DNA from: Xylogone sp. PMI_703
Lineage: Eukaryota; Ascomycota; Leotiomycetes
NCBI GenBank assembly: GCA_021399445.1
Contig: JAJTUQ010000004.1
Coordinates: 1,116,001-1,180,000 of the forward strand
Length of the DNA: 64,000 nucleotides
Reading direction: 5' to 3'
Part shown: positions 37,456-47,924 of the stretch, piece after piece
Layout of the letters: the number at the start of each line of letters is the position of its first letter
Position numbering within the stretch: the first letter of the stretch is position 1
Program-made: the position numbers and the translations under genes
The notes under the pieces: generated by a model
What the model was told of the DNA's origin: nothing
Databases searched by the model: none
What the model saw: the letters and a program-made list of their open reading frames with translations, nothing else

Positions 37456-38179
37456 TTCCAGCTGATAGAGTGATATAGGTGCATATAGGGCTCAGGTTAC
37501 ACAAGGGGGCATCCGTACTGTTACTCTGATCTGAGAATCCAAATAATGTGAGGAGTCAACTCCCCACTTTCGCAGAGAATACAACACGTGGCGGGGATGC
37601 TGACGGATCATTACTATGTTTCGCACTGGTTCTGCAGGAAGTTGCGGGGAGATCCAATGAGTGATGCTGAGTTGGTCTCCGGTGCTGAGCAATGCAGCTG
37701 TGGCGTCGACTTTTACCGCATTCAATCTGTCATTTTCTCGTTGCGGTAAACGCTTGAAAGATGGGGCATCTGCATAGGCGATACAGGAGTTCTAATTGTT
37801 GGTGGCTTACAGTGTTAGCCTATGGAGGATTTTGCTCATTCATAAGCGGTTACAATCAGGAGCTAGGCCGTGTTAAGATAATTCTGAATCAGGTGCAGTA
37901 TTTATTAGAATTATGGGATATGTTCGTCTCACCATCGAGTATAGACTCATTTCAAGTATTTGATATAGGTAGACACCATGGCCTTCAATCCAGGTATACT
38001 GAGTAGTAATAGCATCCTCAAGAATGAAATATTCAAAAGTAGTATTCAAAATAAACGCCGAAAGGCAGATAAAAATGACACGAGCTTTTAAATTAATATA
38101 ATAACTGTAACTGGGAAATATTCACAATTTTTATGCGAATATACACATCATCAACATCAATTTACCCCAATTCCTCCAA
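37456..38179. other. Spacer
   Basis: About 0.72 kb upstream of the methyltransferase and downstream of the alcohol dehydrogenase. No gene seen. Confidence 0.5.
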
Positions 38180-39482
38180 CTATTGCAGTGAACGACCGAA
38201 TTCGGTCACGAGACAGACCTTGAGGCCTCCCGGAATCTCATGCTTATCAAACTGGGCATAATCTTCAGAGATGTTTTCAAAGTCATCCTCAGAAGTAAAC
38301 ATGAAGGATGGGTCATATTCTCCCTTAATAGTGAGGTCTAATAAGTAGTCGATGTACTAGAACTGCTGTTAGCTTTTCAAGTGTTGGAATTAAATACCAG
38401 TTATCTTTGGATCGTACCTTTTGAGCGTATAGCTGACCTCCTCTCAGTGTAATAGCTTTCTCCATGAGAGAACCAATTGGGAACGTATTGGTATGGAAGA
38501 AGAAGTCTCCGATCAAAGCGATGTTTCCACCCTTGCGAGTTGCTTTGATCATGGCGCTGATTGTGTCGCTGGCGTCACCTTCTAGCATAACCGCACGCAT
38601 GATAGTGTGCGTGACCGAGCTACTGCTTCGGAAACCACTTGCTTCAATGGTTCTGTCAATTCCGTGCGGTTCAATTGTCAATAAGTAGTCCGCGACATCT
38701 TTATGATCAGAGACATTGACCGGGACTGAGCCGTATTTCTCAGCTAGCTCAAGTCTGTGAGTGTCCTTGTCAATTCCATAGACCTTTTTGGCACCACGGA
38801 ATAGAGCGAGTCTCTGGATGGACAGTCCTACTGGCCCACAACCCCCGACTGCTACTGTATCACCCTTCTGAACTTCGGCCAGCTCGTTGCCGTGCCATGC
38901 TTTTGGTGTAACATCACACAGCCCTAAGAGCTTCTTTGCATCGACGTCCTTGGGTGCTTTAACGCAAACTAAGTCTGCGTTAGGAACACGGCAGTATTCG
39001 GCTTGGTCACCCGGATATCCTCCTATGAGTTTCGAGTATCCCAGAACACCTGCCAGGTGGTGCCCGTATTGAGATTCCATTTCCTTTGATGGGTTCGTGT
39101 TATCACAGAGCGAGAATTTTTTGTTCTTGCAGTAACGACACTCTCCACAGGCAATAACGGGAAGGATAATCACTCGGTCGCCCTTGCTTAAGTTCTTAAC
39201 CTCAGGTCCTACTTCGTCCACGATACCAATAGCTTCGTGCCCCATGATAAGGCCCTTCTCCATCGCGGCTTTCATGTCCGGATTGTACATGTGAAGATCA
39301 GAACCGCAAATCGTGCAGTGTGTGATATGAACGATGGCATCTTTAGGCGCTGTGAGCATTGGCTTGGGAACGGTATTCACTTGAATATCCTTAGTGCCCA
39401 TCCATACTGCCGCTTTCATTGTCTCATGAGGATGAGGCTTATAGTCTGTTTGAAACACACGCCTGGATAGCACAGTAAGCAT
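38180..39482 (-). CDS. Zinc-dependent alcohol dehydrogenase (GroES-like MDR)
   Basis: Two exons, 39482-38418 and 38356-38180, 61-nt intron, phase 0; 413 aa. The catalytic zinc region is CTICGSDLHMYNP with GHEAIG. The structural-zinc loop CGECRYCKNKKFSLC has four cysteines. The Rossmann motif is AVGGCGPVGLSIQRLAL, and a downstream YGIDKDTHRLELAE holds the NAD(P)-discriminating Asp. The C-terminus reads PGGLKVCLVTEFG and is only complete with exon 2. The family oxidises or reduces primary/secondary alcohols. A second ATG (MKAAVWMG, codon 22) is also a plausible start; the first 21 residues resemble a weak mitochondrial presequence (LSRRVFQTD). Confidence 0.9.
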
Positions 39483-41133
39483 GAAGTATATGTAAACAAA
39501 CTGTAACAGACAGTACGCACGATGCTACTTGTACCATTGTTGCGATTAGAACGAGATCAAAACTACTATCTTCTTGAACTCAGATACTTTATACTTTATT
39601 CAACTGGTATTAATTCTTAATTATTATTTTGTTGGATAGGGAACATAATTTTATACTTACGGATCTTATCACAGTGAAGTTATTTCGGGAAACGTCATTT
39701 CTACGTAGTGACCCTGCAGATACTATTTGAAGCAAATCTTCACCAGTCGCTTGAGCACACACAGAGGGGACAAATCACACAACGTTACTTATCGAAGAGA
39801 GGAGAGATCCCAATTGGCAGCAACGGCAAAAGTGGTATTATGCTATCACGAACCTAAGCTTTAGTGACGTCACTTAATTTTGACAAAACTGCGTTTAGTT
39901 AAAGTTGACAGCGAAAATGTTATCAGGTATACTTAATGTGAAGTATGACTTTTAATTAAATAATCTAACCATATTGCATGTGTGCTTTGTTTTCATTAGT
40001 CGAATATGACATAGTCTGAAAGTAACGATAGCATCGAAATTTCCTAAAATGGAAACTCATCAGAGTGTACATACATGTAGAAGGTAACAACGAAACTCCT
40101 TTTTCTCGTCACAACCTGGGCTTGATAGTGCAGCTGATTCATTTTTCTGTTGGCCACGGTCCCGTTTTGTAAGATTTGTCGTGCAAGTGCTGGTCCGACT
40201 GGATAATGCATTATATATCACTGATATCTAATATCTCCCAAGCAAGAAAATCAGAGAAAGTCGCAAGGTAACCAAAAAGGGCTCACACTGTGCAGATGAT
40301 TTCAAATTCAGGGCATTTCTTGTTCTTTTACTAATACTCTTTAACTAATGCTAACGGGATCCTTATAGGGGAGTGTATCCTTTTTTATATCTATTAATGG
40401 CTTGATCTAATAGTATTCCAGTACTTTACCTATATTAACTATAAATAACGTAATGATAATGATAATGATATTAACTATTTATAAGGTTATTATTATTCCT
40501 ATTCTACTTAGTCTATCAATTAATTTAAGTTTTATTATACATGTAAAAACAGAACTTTTAGACATTTTAATATACGCTACAGGCTTCAGGCCCTCCAGTG
40601 GCTTCACTTACAGGGCTTTAGGCCTGTAAGCAAGCTAAAAGGAGCCCGACTGCTATAAGGCTTTGGTAGTACGGTACAGCCTATACCGCACGGTTTAGAT
40701 TAAATTTAGATAGGATTTTAGCTCACTGCAATAGCAGATGTTACACCTACAATGAATAGCTCAGTAGATACATAGTCAAGTGATGAAGATCTCTTATAAG
40801 GATATCTATTAAGACATTTGCCAAACAGCCTACCATCACTATCCTTTGTCGTTTTCAGTGTAAGCGGGAGAGCTAAGTTTGCAGGCGAATGAGAAGATGC
40901 ACGGTACCACTGTCGCATTATCATAGCAAGACGGTCTCTACCTTAGAACGACACACTAAAATCGACTTAACCAAACTGTGGGTATAGTGTACTAGACCCA
41001 AGTGATACTCGCATTAAAACAATAAATATTTCAGGAATTGATTTGAAGTTGGCATAACCGGCTCACGCCGTATTCATACATGAATATCAGAGCACGCAAT
41101 CAGGGCTCCACTATATGCTACGCCCAGACTTTC
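39483..41133. other. AT-rich gene-free tract with a GC-rich palindrome
   Basis: About 1.65 kb. It includes a microsatellite-like run (AATGATAATGATAATGAT, about 40450-40470) and, in otherwise AT-rich DNA, an 8-bp inverted repeat CTTACAGG...CCTGTAAG with an 8-nt loop (40607-40630). It may be a decayed mobile-element remnant, but no coding relic or terminal repeat is identifiable. Confidence 0.4.
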
Positions 41134-43026
41134 TTATACACCGAAATGTACATAAGGAACCCAGTACTGAGGCTTCGTTGAATATACCGGAGACTCACCC
41201 AATATCTCAATCCCATCTATATCTCTACTGGCTCGCATATTTTCCAGTCTCTTCAACTCGCTCGCAACTTCTTTGTCACGCAACGCTGTAACGGCTTTGT
41301 GAAGACCCTTGCAAACCGCTAAATCCGTCATCCCTTCATCTCTCAACGTCTCGTATACAATTCTTGCTACTTCAACTCCCTGATGATCTTGAACTTTCCA
41401 GAGTGTTCCAACAACATGCCGGAAACCGGCAAGTTGAAAAGTATTGATGAGGTTGATTCCCTCATCCACCTGTCTTTCATTCTCGACAACTCCAGTCGAG
41501 CATGCCGAGAGAAACCCGAGAAATGGTGGGTTTTCTTGAAGCTTGTGGTCAAGGAGATCTTTTACAGTTAAAGGATCGGTTTCCCAATCCTGAAGAAGCA
41601 AGGAGCTCTTCAAAGGGTCCTCCCGGTGTGACTCTCCGTGGCCAGCAAAATGGAATATCTTAGCTTCTTTTAATTTTTGAATGACACTTTCCTTTTTTAA
41701 TTCCTTCAGCTTAATTGGATTCAAATTGAGGGAGCTACAAATACCATACAGTACTTCTACTTCTGTATCAGCAAAATCTAGCGTGACTTTCTTAGGTGTT
41801 TGGCGCATGGCAACTAAAAGAGCGTTGTCAGGTTGGAGTTTGATACTGCGACTTAGGGGTTGGCGGCGTCTATGTATAAGTGACCTTACGGAGAATGCAT
41901 AAGATGACATGACTCGATCTAACACTGTTTCTCCAGAATATCTCGTGTGATATCCCGCTGCGTGTAAGGGTAGTTGACTGAGAATTCCAGTAGGAACCCA
42001 CCATATACGAGGCCAATCAGAATCGGATACCGTCATAGATTTGTCGAAACCCAAGTTTTCCAATACTGGATGACAGATGACATCCCAGAGCCATTCGAGT
42101 AATGAGGTCGTCGGAGGAGATGATTGTAAAAGCTTAACTTGTTCTTTGACCTCATTCCTTACTAGGACAGGTAGTTTTAGTACTCTGATTTGACCTCGGC
42201 TGATAATAAATGCACCACAAAAATCATTTAGGTTGATAACTACAATAGGGTCCGGGTTTGCTGCAGCTATGAAGTCGTCAGTGGTAGGCGGGAGGTGGAA
42301 GCGGCTGAAACCCGGCTGAGCCCGAATCTCTTCCAGGAGCTCCTCCAGTTCCCCCTCCGCTTCAAAGCGCCGTGCTGCCTCTGATTGCTGTATAAGCGTA
42401 GTATCATCAAGACTCAGAAAGTTTGGGTTATTTGGTGGGTCAAGCTTGCTGCAGAGATATACGAATCTCTCTGCCAGAGCAGGACGATGCTGTTTAAGAT
42501 GGGAGATATCGCCGCGCATGTCCATGAGGAGGCTGGATATGACGCCGCGGCCAAGCTCGAGCATTTGCAAGGCGTCTTCAGAGCTCTCTCCGGCATCGAG
42601 ACTGATGGAAGCCGCGAATGAGGCGACGCCAGTGAAGAGTGCGAGCTTGGACTGCTTGTCCTCGTATTGCAGTTGACGCGAGCCGAAATAGGGGCGAAGT
42701 TTTATCGCCTCATGCATCCACTGGCTTGCTTCCTTGAACCTGGCCTGCATGGTGAGAAGTGAGGCAGCGATATTGGCCATGATGAACCGGAGCTCAACAG
42801 GGGCATGACGGCAGTTCCAGCTCTCTTGTATAGCTGTGAGCGCGCGGTCACGGTCGCCGACTGCGCGGGTTTCCATGTGGATTTGCTTTTTAGAATCTTT
42901 TGACCTACTTCTCGCTCGAGAAGGAAATGCCGCGTGATTTTTCTTCACAGACTTCGTGCCTATACTGGGTAAAAACGAGCCATGGTACGTGCCAAGCTCT
43001 ATATCGATTTCTTGTGGCTGAGACAT
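41134..43026 (-). CDS. CHAT-domain (caspase-like) protein
   Basis: Single exon, 630 aa. The C-terminal half (about 330-630) is a CHAT domain, a caspase-fold peptidase domain. The catalytic histidine lies in IFHFAGHGESH (His463) and the catalytic cysteine in FLSACSTGVVE (Cys509), both intact. Further family marks are WWVPTGILSQLPLHAAG and GFRHVVGTLWKVQDH. The N-terminal region has helical, TPR-like segments but is shorter than in typical fungal TPR-CHAT proteins, which often carry long TPR arrays. CHAT proteins act as proteases, often in immunity or cell death, when partnered with sensors. It lies next to a caspase-fold gene and a HET-NB-ARC-TPR gene on the same strand. Confidence 0.88.
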   Translation of the reverse strand: MSQPQEIDIELGTYHGSFLPSIGTKSVKKNHAAFPSRARSRSKDSKKQIHMETRAVGDRDRALTAIQESWNCRHAPVELRFIMANIAASLLTMQARFKEASQWMHEAIKLRPYFGSRQLQYEDKQSKLALFTGVASFAASISLDAGESSEDALQMLELGRGVISSLLMDMRGDISHLKQHRPALAERFVYLCSKLDPPNNPNFLSLDDTTLIQQSEAARRFEAEGELEELLEEIRAQPGFSRFHLPPTTDDFIAAANPDPIVVINLNDFCGAFIISRGQIRVLKLPVLVRNEVKEQVKLLQSSPPTTSLLEWLWDVICHPVLENLGFDKSMTVSDSDWPRIWWVPTGILSQLPLHAAGYHTRYSGETVLDRVMSSYAFSVRSLIHRRRQPLSRSIKLQPDNALLVAMRQTPKKVTLDFADTEVEVLYGICSSLNLNPIKLKELKKESVIQKLKEAKIFHFAGHGESHREDPLKSSLLLQDWETDPLTVKDLLDHKLQENPPFLGFLSACSTGVVENERQVDEGINLINTFQLAGFRHVVGTLWKVQDHQGVEVARIVYETLRDEGMTDLAVCKGLHKAVTALRDKEVASELKRLENMRASRDIDGIEILGESPVYSTKPQYWVPYVHFGV

Positions 43027-43272
43027 CCCCTAGTATCCGAATATACCATGGTAGACGAGGGAGTTCCTAGTTAGATAGATAAGGCTGATTTATAATGGAG
43101 AGTTGAATAGGAATGCCAGCACATTATGCTGCGCAGGGTATCTTCAGAAAAATACATGTATTCCACTAAAATTAAATATATAAATAGCGTATTCCCCGAC
43201 CCATCTTTTGAGCCCACAGATTCTCAGATTGTTTCTGACAACAGTACAACTCCAACTCAAGCAGCAAACAAC

Positions 43273-43796
43273 ATGGAACCGGCGAACAAGTGGGTCTCTT
43301 GAACTTTTAGATGGTTAAGCACGCTAACACATCCACTAGAGATTTGCATAATTCTACATTTACCATTACTGACGTGGGTGAACGTCCTCTAGTCACTCTA
43401 CCTCCTCAGGTTCAGGTTCGGGTTCGGGTTCAATAACAAAGTTGGTCATGTTTTAAAGAGACTAATTGCTGTCAGGATGCCTTGTTCTACATTGCCGATC
43501 GAGTGTACATCATTGATCCTGTAACAAAAGCGCGGGTTGACGGACCATATAGCGTATCTTCTGTAAATAACGAAGGATATACGCTCAGCGACGAGGATGG
43601 AACACCAGTCAAAAATGGGCCACATTCGCAGAAAAGACTTTACAGCTCTGTGATGACGACTAGTGTCGATAGAATGTTCATTTTTAGGTCCGACAAAATA
43701 GATTTACCTCGTTTAATTATGTTCTTTTGCATTTGTGCGTATAACAAAAGTCTGAGTCGCCCATTCCTCATCCGCTCCCCGAAATTGCGTAGATAG
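43273..43796 (+). CDS. Small three-exon protein of unknown function
   Basis: Exons: 43273-43289, 43340-43409 and 43476-43796; 135 aa. Both introns (50 and 66 nt) have clean GT..AG ends and branch-like CTAAC/CTAAT motifs, and phases close, so this is a real gene despite its size. The core (RVYIIDPVTKARVDGPYSV then EGYTLSDEDG) resembles a small five-stranded, KOW/SH3-like beta domain seen in some fungal proteins; that fold is inference. The basic C-terminus is unrecognised. It is embedded between the CHAT gene and the caspase gene, and its stop codon ends one base before the stop codon of the convergent caspase gene. Confidence 0.55.
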
Positions 43797-45888
43797 TTAT
43801 GAGAGGAACTTCGATAATTGATCATCTCTATCAGAAAATCCTCCGCGAAAATTGAGTGGTATTTCAAGCAAAATCATAAACGGAAAAGCGGTTGCTTTAG
43901 TAGTAACAAAAACCTTCACAATATCCTCGCACTGGTACACGTTATCGGTTTTCACCAGCTCAGGGACTTTCATTCGCAACGCGATCGTCCTAGGAGTGTT
44001 CCTATCTGGCTCTAATACCAGGAGTCCACCTCTCCCAGACTCTGACAGAATGTTCTCAATCTTCCAAGTTGCGGTAAAGCTGAACATAGAAACATACAAT
44101 GGTCGCTTATCTGAATTTTTGATTGTAAATGTAAATTTCTCATCTTCTGTAACATCAGCCTTGGTATCTGTCGGTATACAGTGGTATACCCTCCCGTGGC
44201 GCATGGCACCTGTAATACTATGATTACAGTGCTATATGCGTCAATTGGGAGGTATGAAGGTTGAGTATATTCTGGTTACGTATGGGGAGTATATGGGAGG
44301 TCCCAGGGGCTAGGTGCCTGAGGCCTCGCTACTACTCCCGATTAGGGCTAGATACATTGCGCGGTCAACCATGTGACCGGATACAGACAGTATCTATGGT
44401 TATCGAAAAATAATTTTGAAGGGAAGAAGAGCTCTGATTCTCGATGCCTTCGAAAACCTTAAATATCGCAAGATGCTGCAAAACGTGTATAATATCATCG
44501 AAACATCCGTCGTTATTGTGTGGAATAGTAGGTAGGTTTTTGACTTCTTTACCTAGACTGTCAAATATTTTATAATGTTTGCTTTTGTCAAGGTCAACCG
44601 CGAAAATGTAATGGTCCGCTTCCCGGGTCTCGTCAATGAATTGTAGATAGTGGGATTGCTTAGCCATATCTAAGATTGAACGACTGACGTTTGCTTTTAA
44701 TCGTATTCGAATTTTTCTAGATGAAACACAACTTCTAGGGTACGCTTTCCAAACTTCCCCGCCCACCATTGTAGTATGACTTGAGATTAAATCAGATGTG
44801 AGACCCCAGACTGTGCCAACTTTAGCTGTTGCTACCATTTCTCCCGTTTCTTGGGAGTTCTCTAGTTGATTAAAGGGGAAGGTATACACGTCATATTCAT
44901 CGCCTGATTCTACGCCATGTACTTGCCCGGCACTTAAGCATAAAGGACTATTTGGTGTATCTACCCTCCTGTAAACGGTGACAGAGGGAGATTCGGGCTC
45001 AATAGGGGGTTCTCTAAGGGGGGAGAAATTCTGATTTCCGTAGAGCATAGGAGTCTGTCCTGGCAGATATACGTGCATCTTGGCGCGCAGGTATTGATAT
45101 AAAGATTGTTGAGTCAATTCTACACCGCTTTTCCTCATGGCTCCAAGAGCTTGGACGAGAAAGAATGTTAGCACGCCCCTTTTCTCTCCTTGGTAGAGAA
45201 ATTCCCCCGCTGTTTCGTATGGTCCACAAGCGCAAAGGATAGAATACCCTTTAGGATTGGTAAGCCAGTCTGACATCTGAGCACCACGAAAGATTTCCCC
45301 GGAACTAGATACATCTATCTCAGATGACGCCTCATCGATAGAATCATAATCAATGGTTCGTATATCAATATTGCCTTGGTGGCGACCTCTTACAATACTG
45401 CCTGAGAAGCAACAGTCGAGAACAGCGGTAACAAAAAGTCCTTTTTCAACCATCTTTTTGATCTTTTTTGCTAGGTCAGAGCCAGGATAACGACGCATTC
45501 CTTTAATTTTGTCCAGAAGAATCAACATTTCGTCACCCCCAGCGTTATCACTCTCTTCATTGCCACTAATATCACTCCGTAAGCCATGACCAGAAAAGTG
45601 GATGTAAACAAAATCTCCCTCTTTAGAATTTTCATACACTCTTGTAAGAGTTTCGGTGACATTTTCTCTTGTGAGTGTTTTGCCTGGGGTTGACGGGTTT
45701 TCCATGACAGAGGAATCGAGTGACTTATTAAGCATGAAAATATTGATGGGTGTTTGTCCTTGCTCAAGATACTGTTTGATCGAATCTACGTCTTTTACGC
45801 AACCCTCGAGACGAGAAGATCCCGGGTAGTCATTAGTTCCGATTAAAATTGCCCAGTACGCTGGCACATTATTAGATTTTTCAGCCAT
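43797..45888 (-). CDS. Caspase-fold (peptidase C14) protein with C-terminal beta module
   Basis: Two exons, 45888-44385 and 44209-43797; 638 aa. The p20-like domain (residues about 10-260) carries FVYIHFSGHGLR (His101) and VTAVLDCCFSGS (Cys160), the metacaspase/caspase dyad, plus GCVKDVDSIKQYL near the start. The usual HSG is FSG here. The middle region has a charged helix cluster. The last part (from about 500) reads CAMRHGRVYHC, KFTFTIKNSDKRPLYVSMF and YQCEDIVKVFVTTKA, a beta module that commonly follows fungal caspase domains, which is why I join the two exons. The 175-nt intron is long for this window, with a weak GTATCC donor, so the junction is the least certain part. Role: proteolytic effector, probably of cell death. 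Confidence 0.75.
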
Positions 45889-47924
45889 AGTAATAAGGCT
45901 TCCAGTGGCAAAATATGCCTTTTTAGAGAAAAGGATTTGGGATAACTGATTTCAAAACTGAGCCCTTGAGAGCAGATGTCACGTCGGTATTCTAACGGGT
46001 ATGCCCAACTCTAAAATACCTTCCTTGAAGATAGTATTAGGATTCACTCAGAACTGTACGATTGATAATTTTTATTTAGCTGTCTACTAACGATGCGGGA
46101 AAATCTGGTTGTGTAGCCGCGCTGCTCGAGGCTCCTTCAGTCTCAAACTTGACTATGAGAAAGCATCATCGAGTACTCAACAATTGTCGTCCTAATTTCT
46201 TCCTAGGCTGAGCGCAGGGCGTTTGTGTTACCTTCAGCGTTGGTAGTGAGTTGGCTCAGCTCCACTTATAATATGCCAATAATACGTATGAGGCTGACTA
46301 CCAAAATCGAAGAGGATATACTGTGGCATATGTCGCAATATACCACACTTTTCTGTCAGTACACTTGCGTGGAAGCCTATGGATAAATGCCTCTTGGGGC
46401 AATAGTGCACAGACAAGAAAGTGTGGTTTAATACGGCCTGTACGAAAGTATATCGGTTTTGTTGAGAATCGTTACATAAGTTTCAAAAGTCCGGTGTGCT
46501 GCCTATATTTGGCGAACAATATCAACCCTTTGTTGAATCTGTTTTCTTGTGTTAATGCCCAATTGTTGCCTCGTTATTTGCGATATTGCGAACCAGGCTG
46601 AACCAAGCAATCTCCAAACAAGCCCCACTAGAGTGGCGAAGTAAAGTGTCAATAGTCCAAGGAATGAATATATGCACCAAAATATCCTTTCTTAGCATCG
46701 ACGAAGTATTGGTGGGGCCCATAAGTTGCGGTCCCATTCAAACCACAGGATTTAGATAGCGGTTCGTATGTCTCATTCATGCAATATTCAGCCCACCACC
46801 AAAATACATAAAAATAATCTTGGAAGTTTATTAATCTTGTAAATCGCGTACACTTGGCCGCAAAGACAGTGTGGATAGACTAGTAAAGGGCGAAGTGCTT
46901 CTAAGTAATACCAGATAATGATATATCCATTAATTCTGTCAAGTGTCAACGCATTATACCCCTGATCTTTTCTCGTGCTAGTTCCATCTTAGTGCTTAAA
47001 GCTGCAGCCACTTAACCCGGGTAGAAATGAGGAAGCCGTAAACAATAGTTCAGGTCTCTGATAATAATGGAATATGTTGATTAGTTTGTCTAAAGTCCTA
47101 GCTAGGCAACAGCCTAAGAAGAGCCTTAATAGGCTGTTATTAATCTACAGAAAGGTGGCCTTTTCCAAGGACATGTTGTTATACCAGCGCACTATACGTT
47201 ATGAACCAACCGGGTGTCGCGGATTTTTTAGTTAACTTTTTTAAGCTGGGTCCATTTTTAGACACTTGCGGCTCTGTGCCCCTCGCCCGGTTGTACTCTA
47301 AAGGTACCGCGGCCACGGTGCCTAAATTCGTCAGGGCTAATGCGTCACCATAACAGTGGGTGCGAAGACAATGTTGGCCTGTCATTCTTCCTGCTGGCCA
47401 CCATCTTCCTGTCTCTTCTTCCAACTCCGCCAGACTCCGCGCTGTGTGTTAGCTATGATCATGGCACCATAACTAATCATTGGGCCATCTTTTGATCAAA
47501 ACATGTTTCTACGGATTTCCTTGAGAGTCCCCTATTTTCTAACTATATAATAGCCAAAACCACAGATTGATATCCTCAAACGTCTTCTTGACGCTAATGG
47601 TGCTGAGAACAGCATGTACAATATTGCATGGTGCATTGGTTGCGTGACGCATTATAGATGGAATAGCCAGTAATAATTACCACATTCACTAAAGCAATGC
47701 CATTTGCCGCCCTCATATTTATTTATACTGTATGCGATGCTTATGCATGAATTACGTTGTATTTAAGTACTACCGGTACTGGCCTGGAAGCCCCCTGCTG
47801 TGACTGCGGCAACGATACCACGTACGTTACTGGGACTTTAGAAATCCAAATTCAACACACCAGGACTTCACGGCTGAGGCAAAATCGGCGCCCTGCTCTT
47901 CAAAACATCTGCCATGTTCACTAT
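45889..47924. other. Gene-free stretch between caspase and NLR genes
   Basis: About 2 kb. It is the upstream region of the caspase gene and the downstream region of the NLR gene, both on the minus strand. Short frames only; no domain or splice-joinable exon found. Confidence 0.4.

Noticed and set aside
43797..44204. Separate gene on the minus strand after the caspase ORF
   Set aside because: Its content is the beta module that normally follows fungal caspase domains, and it can be joined in phase, so I treat it as the last exon of the caspase gene.
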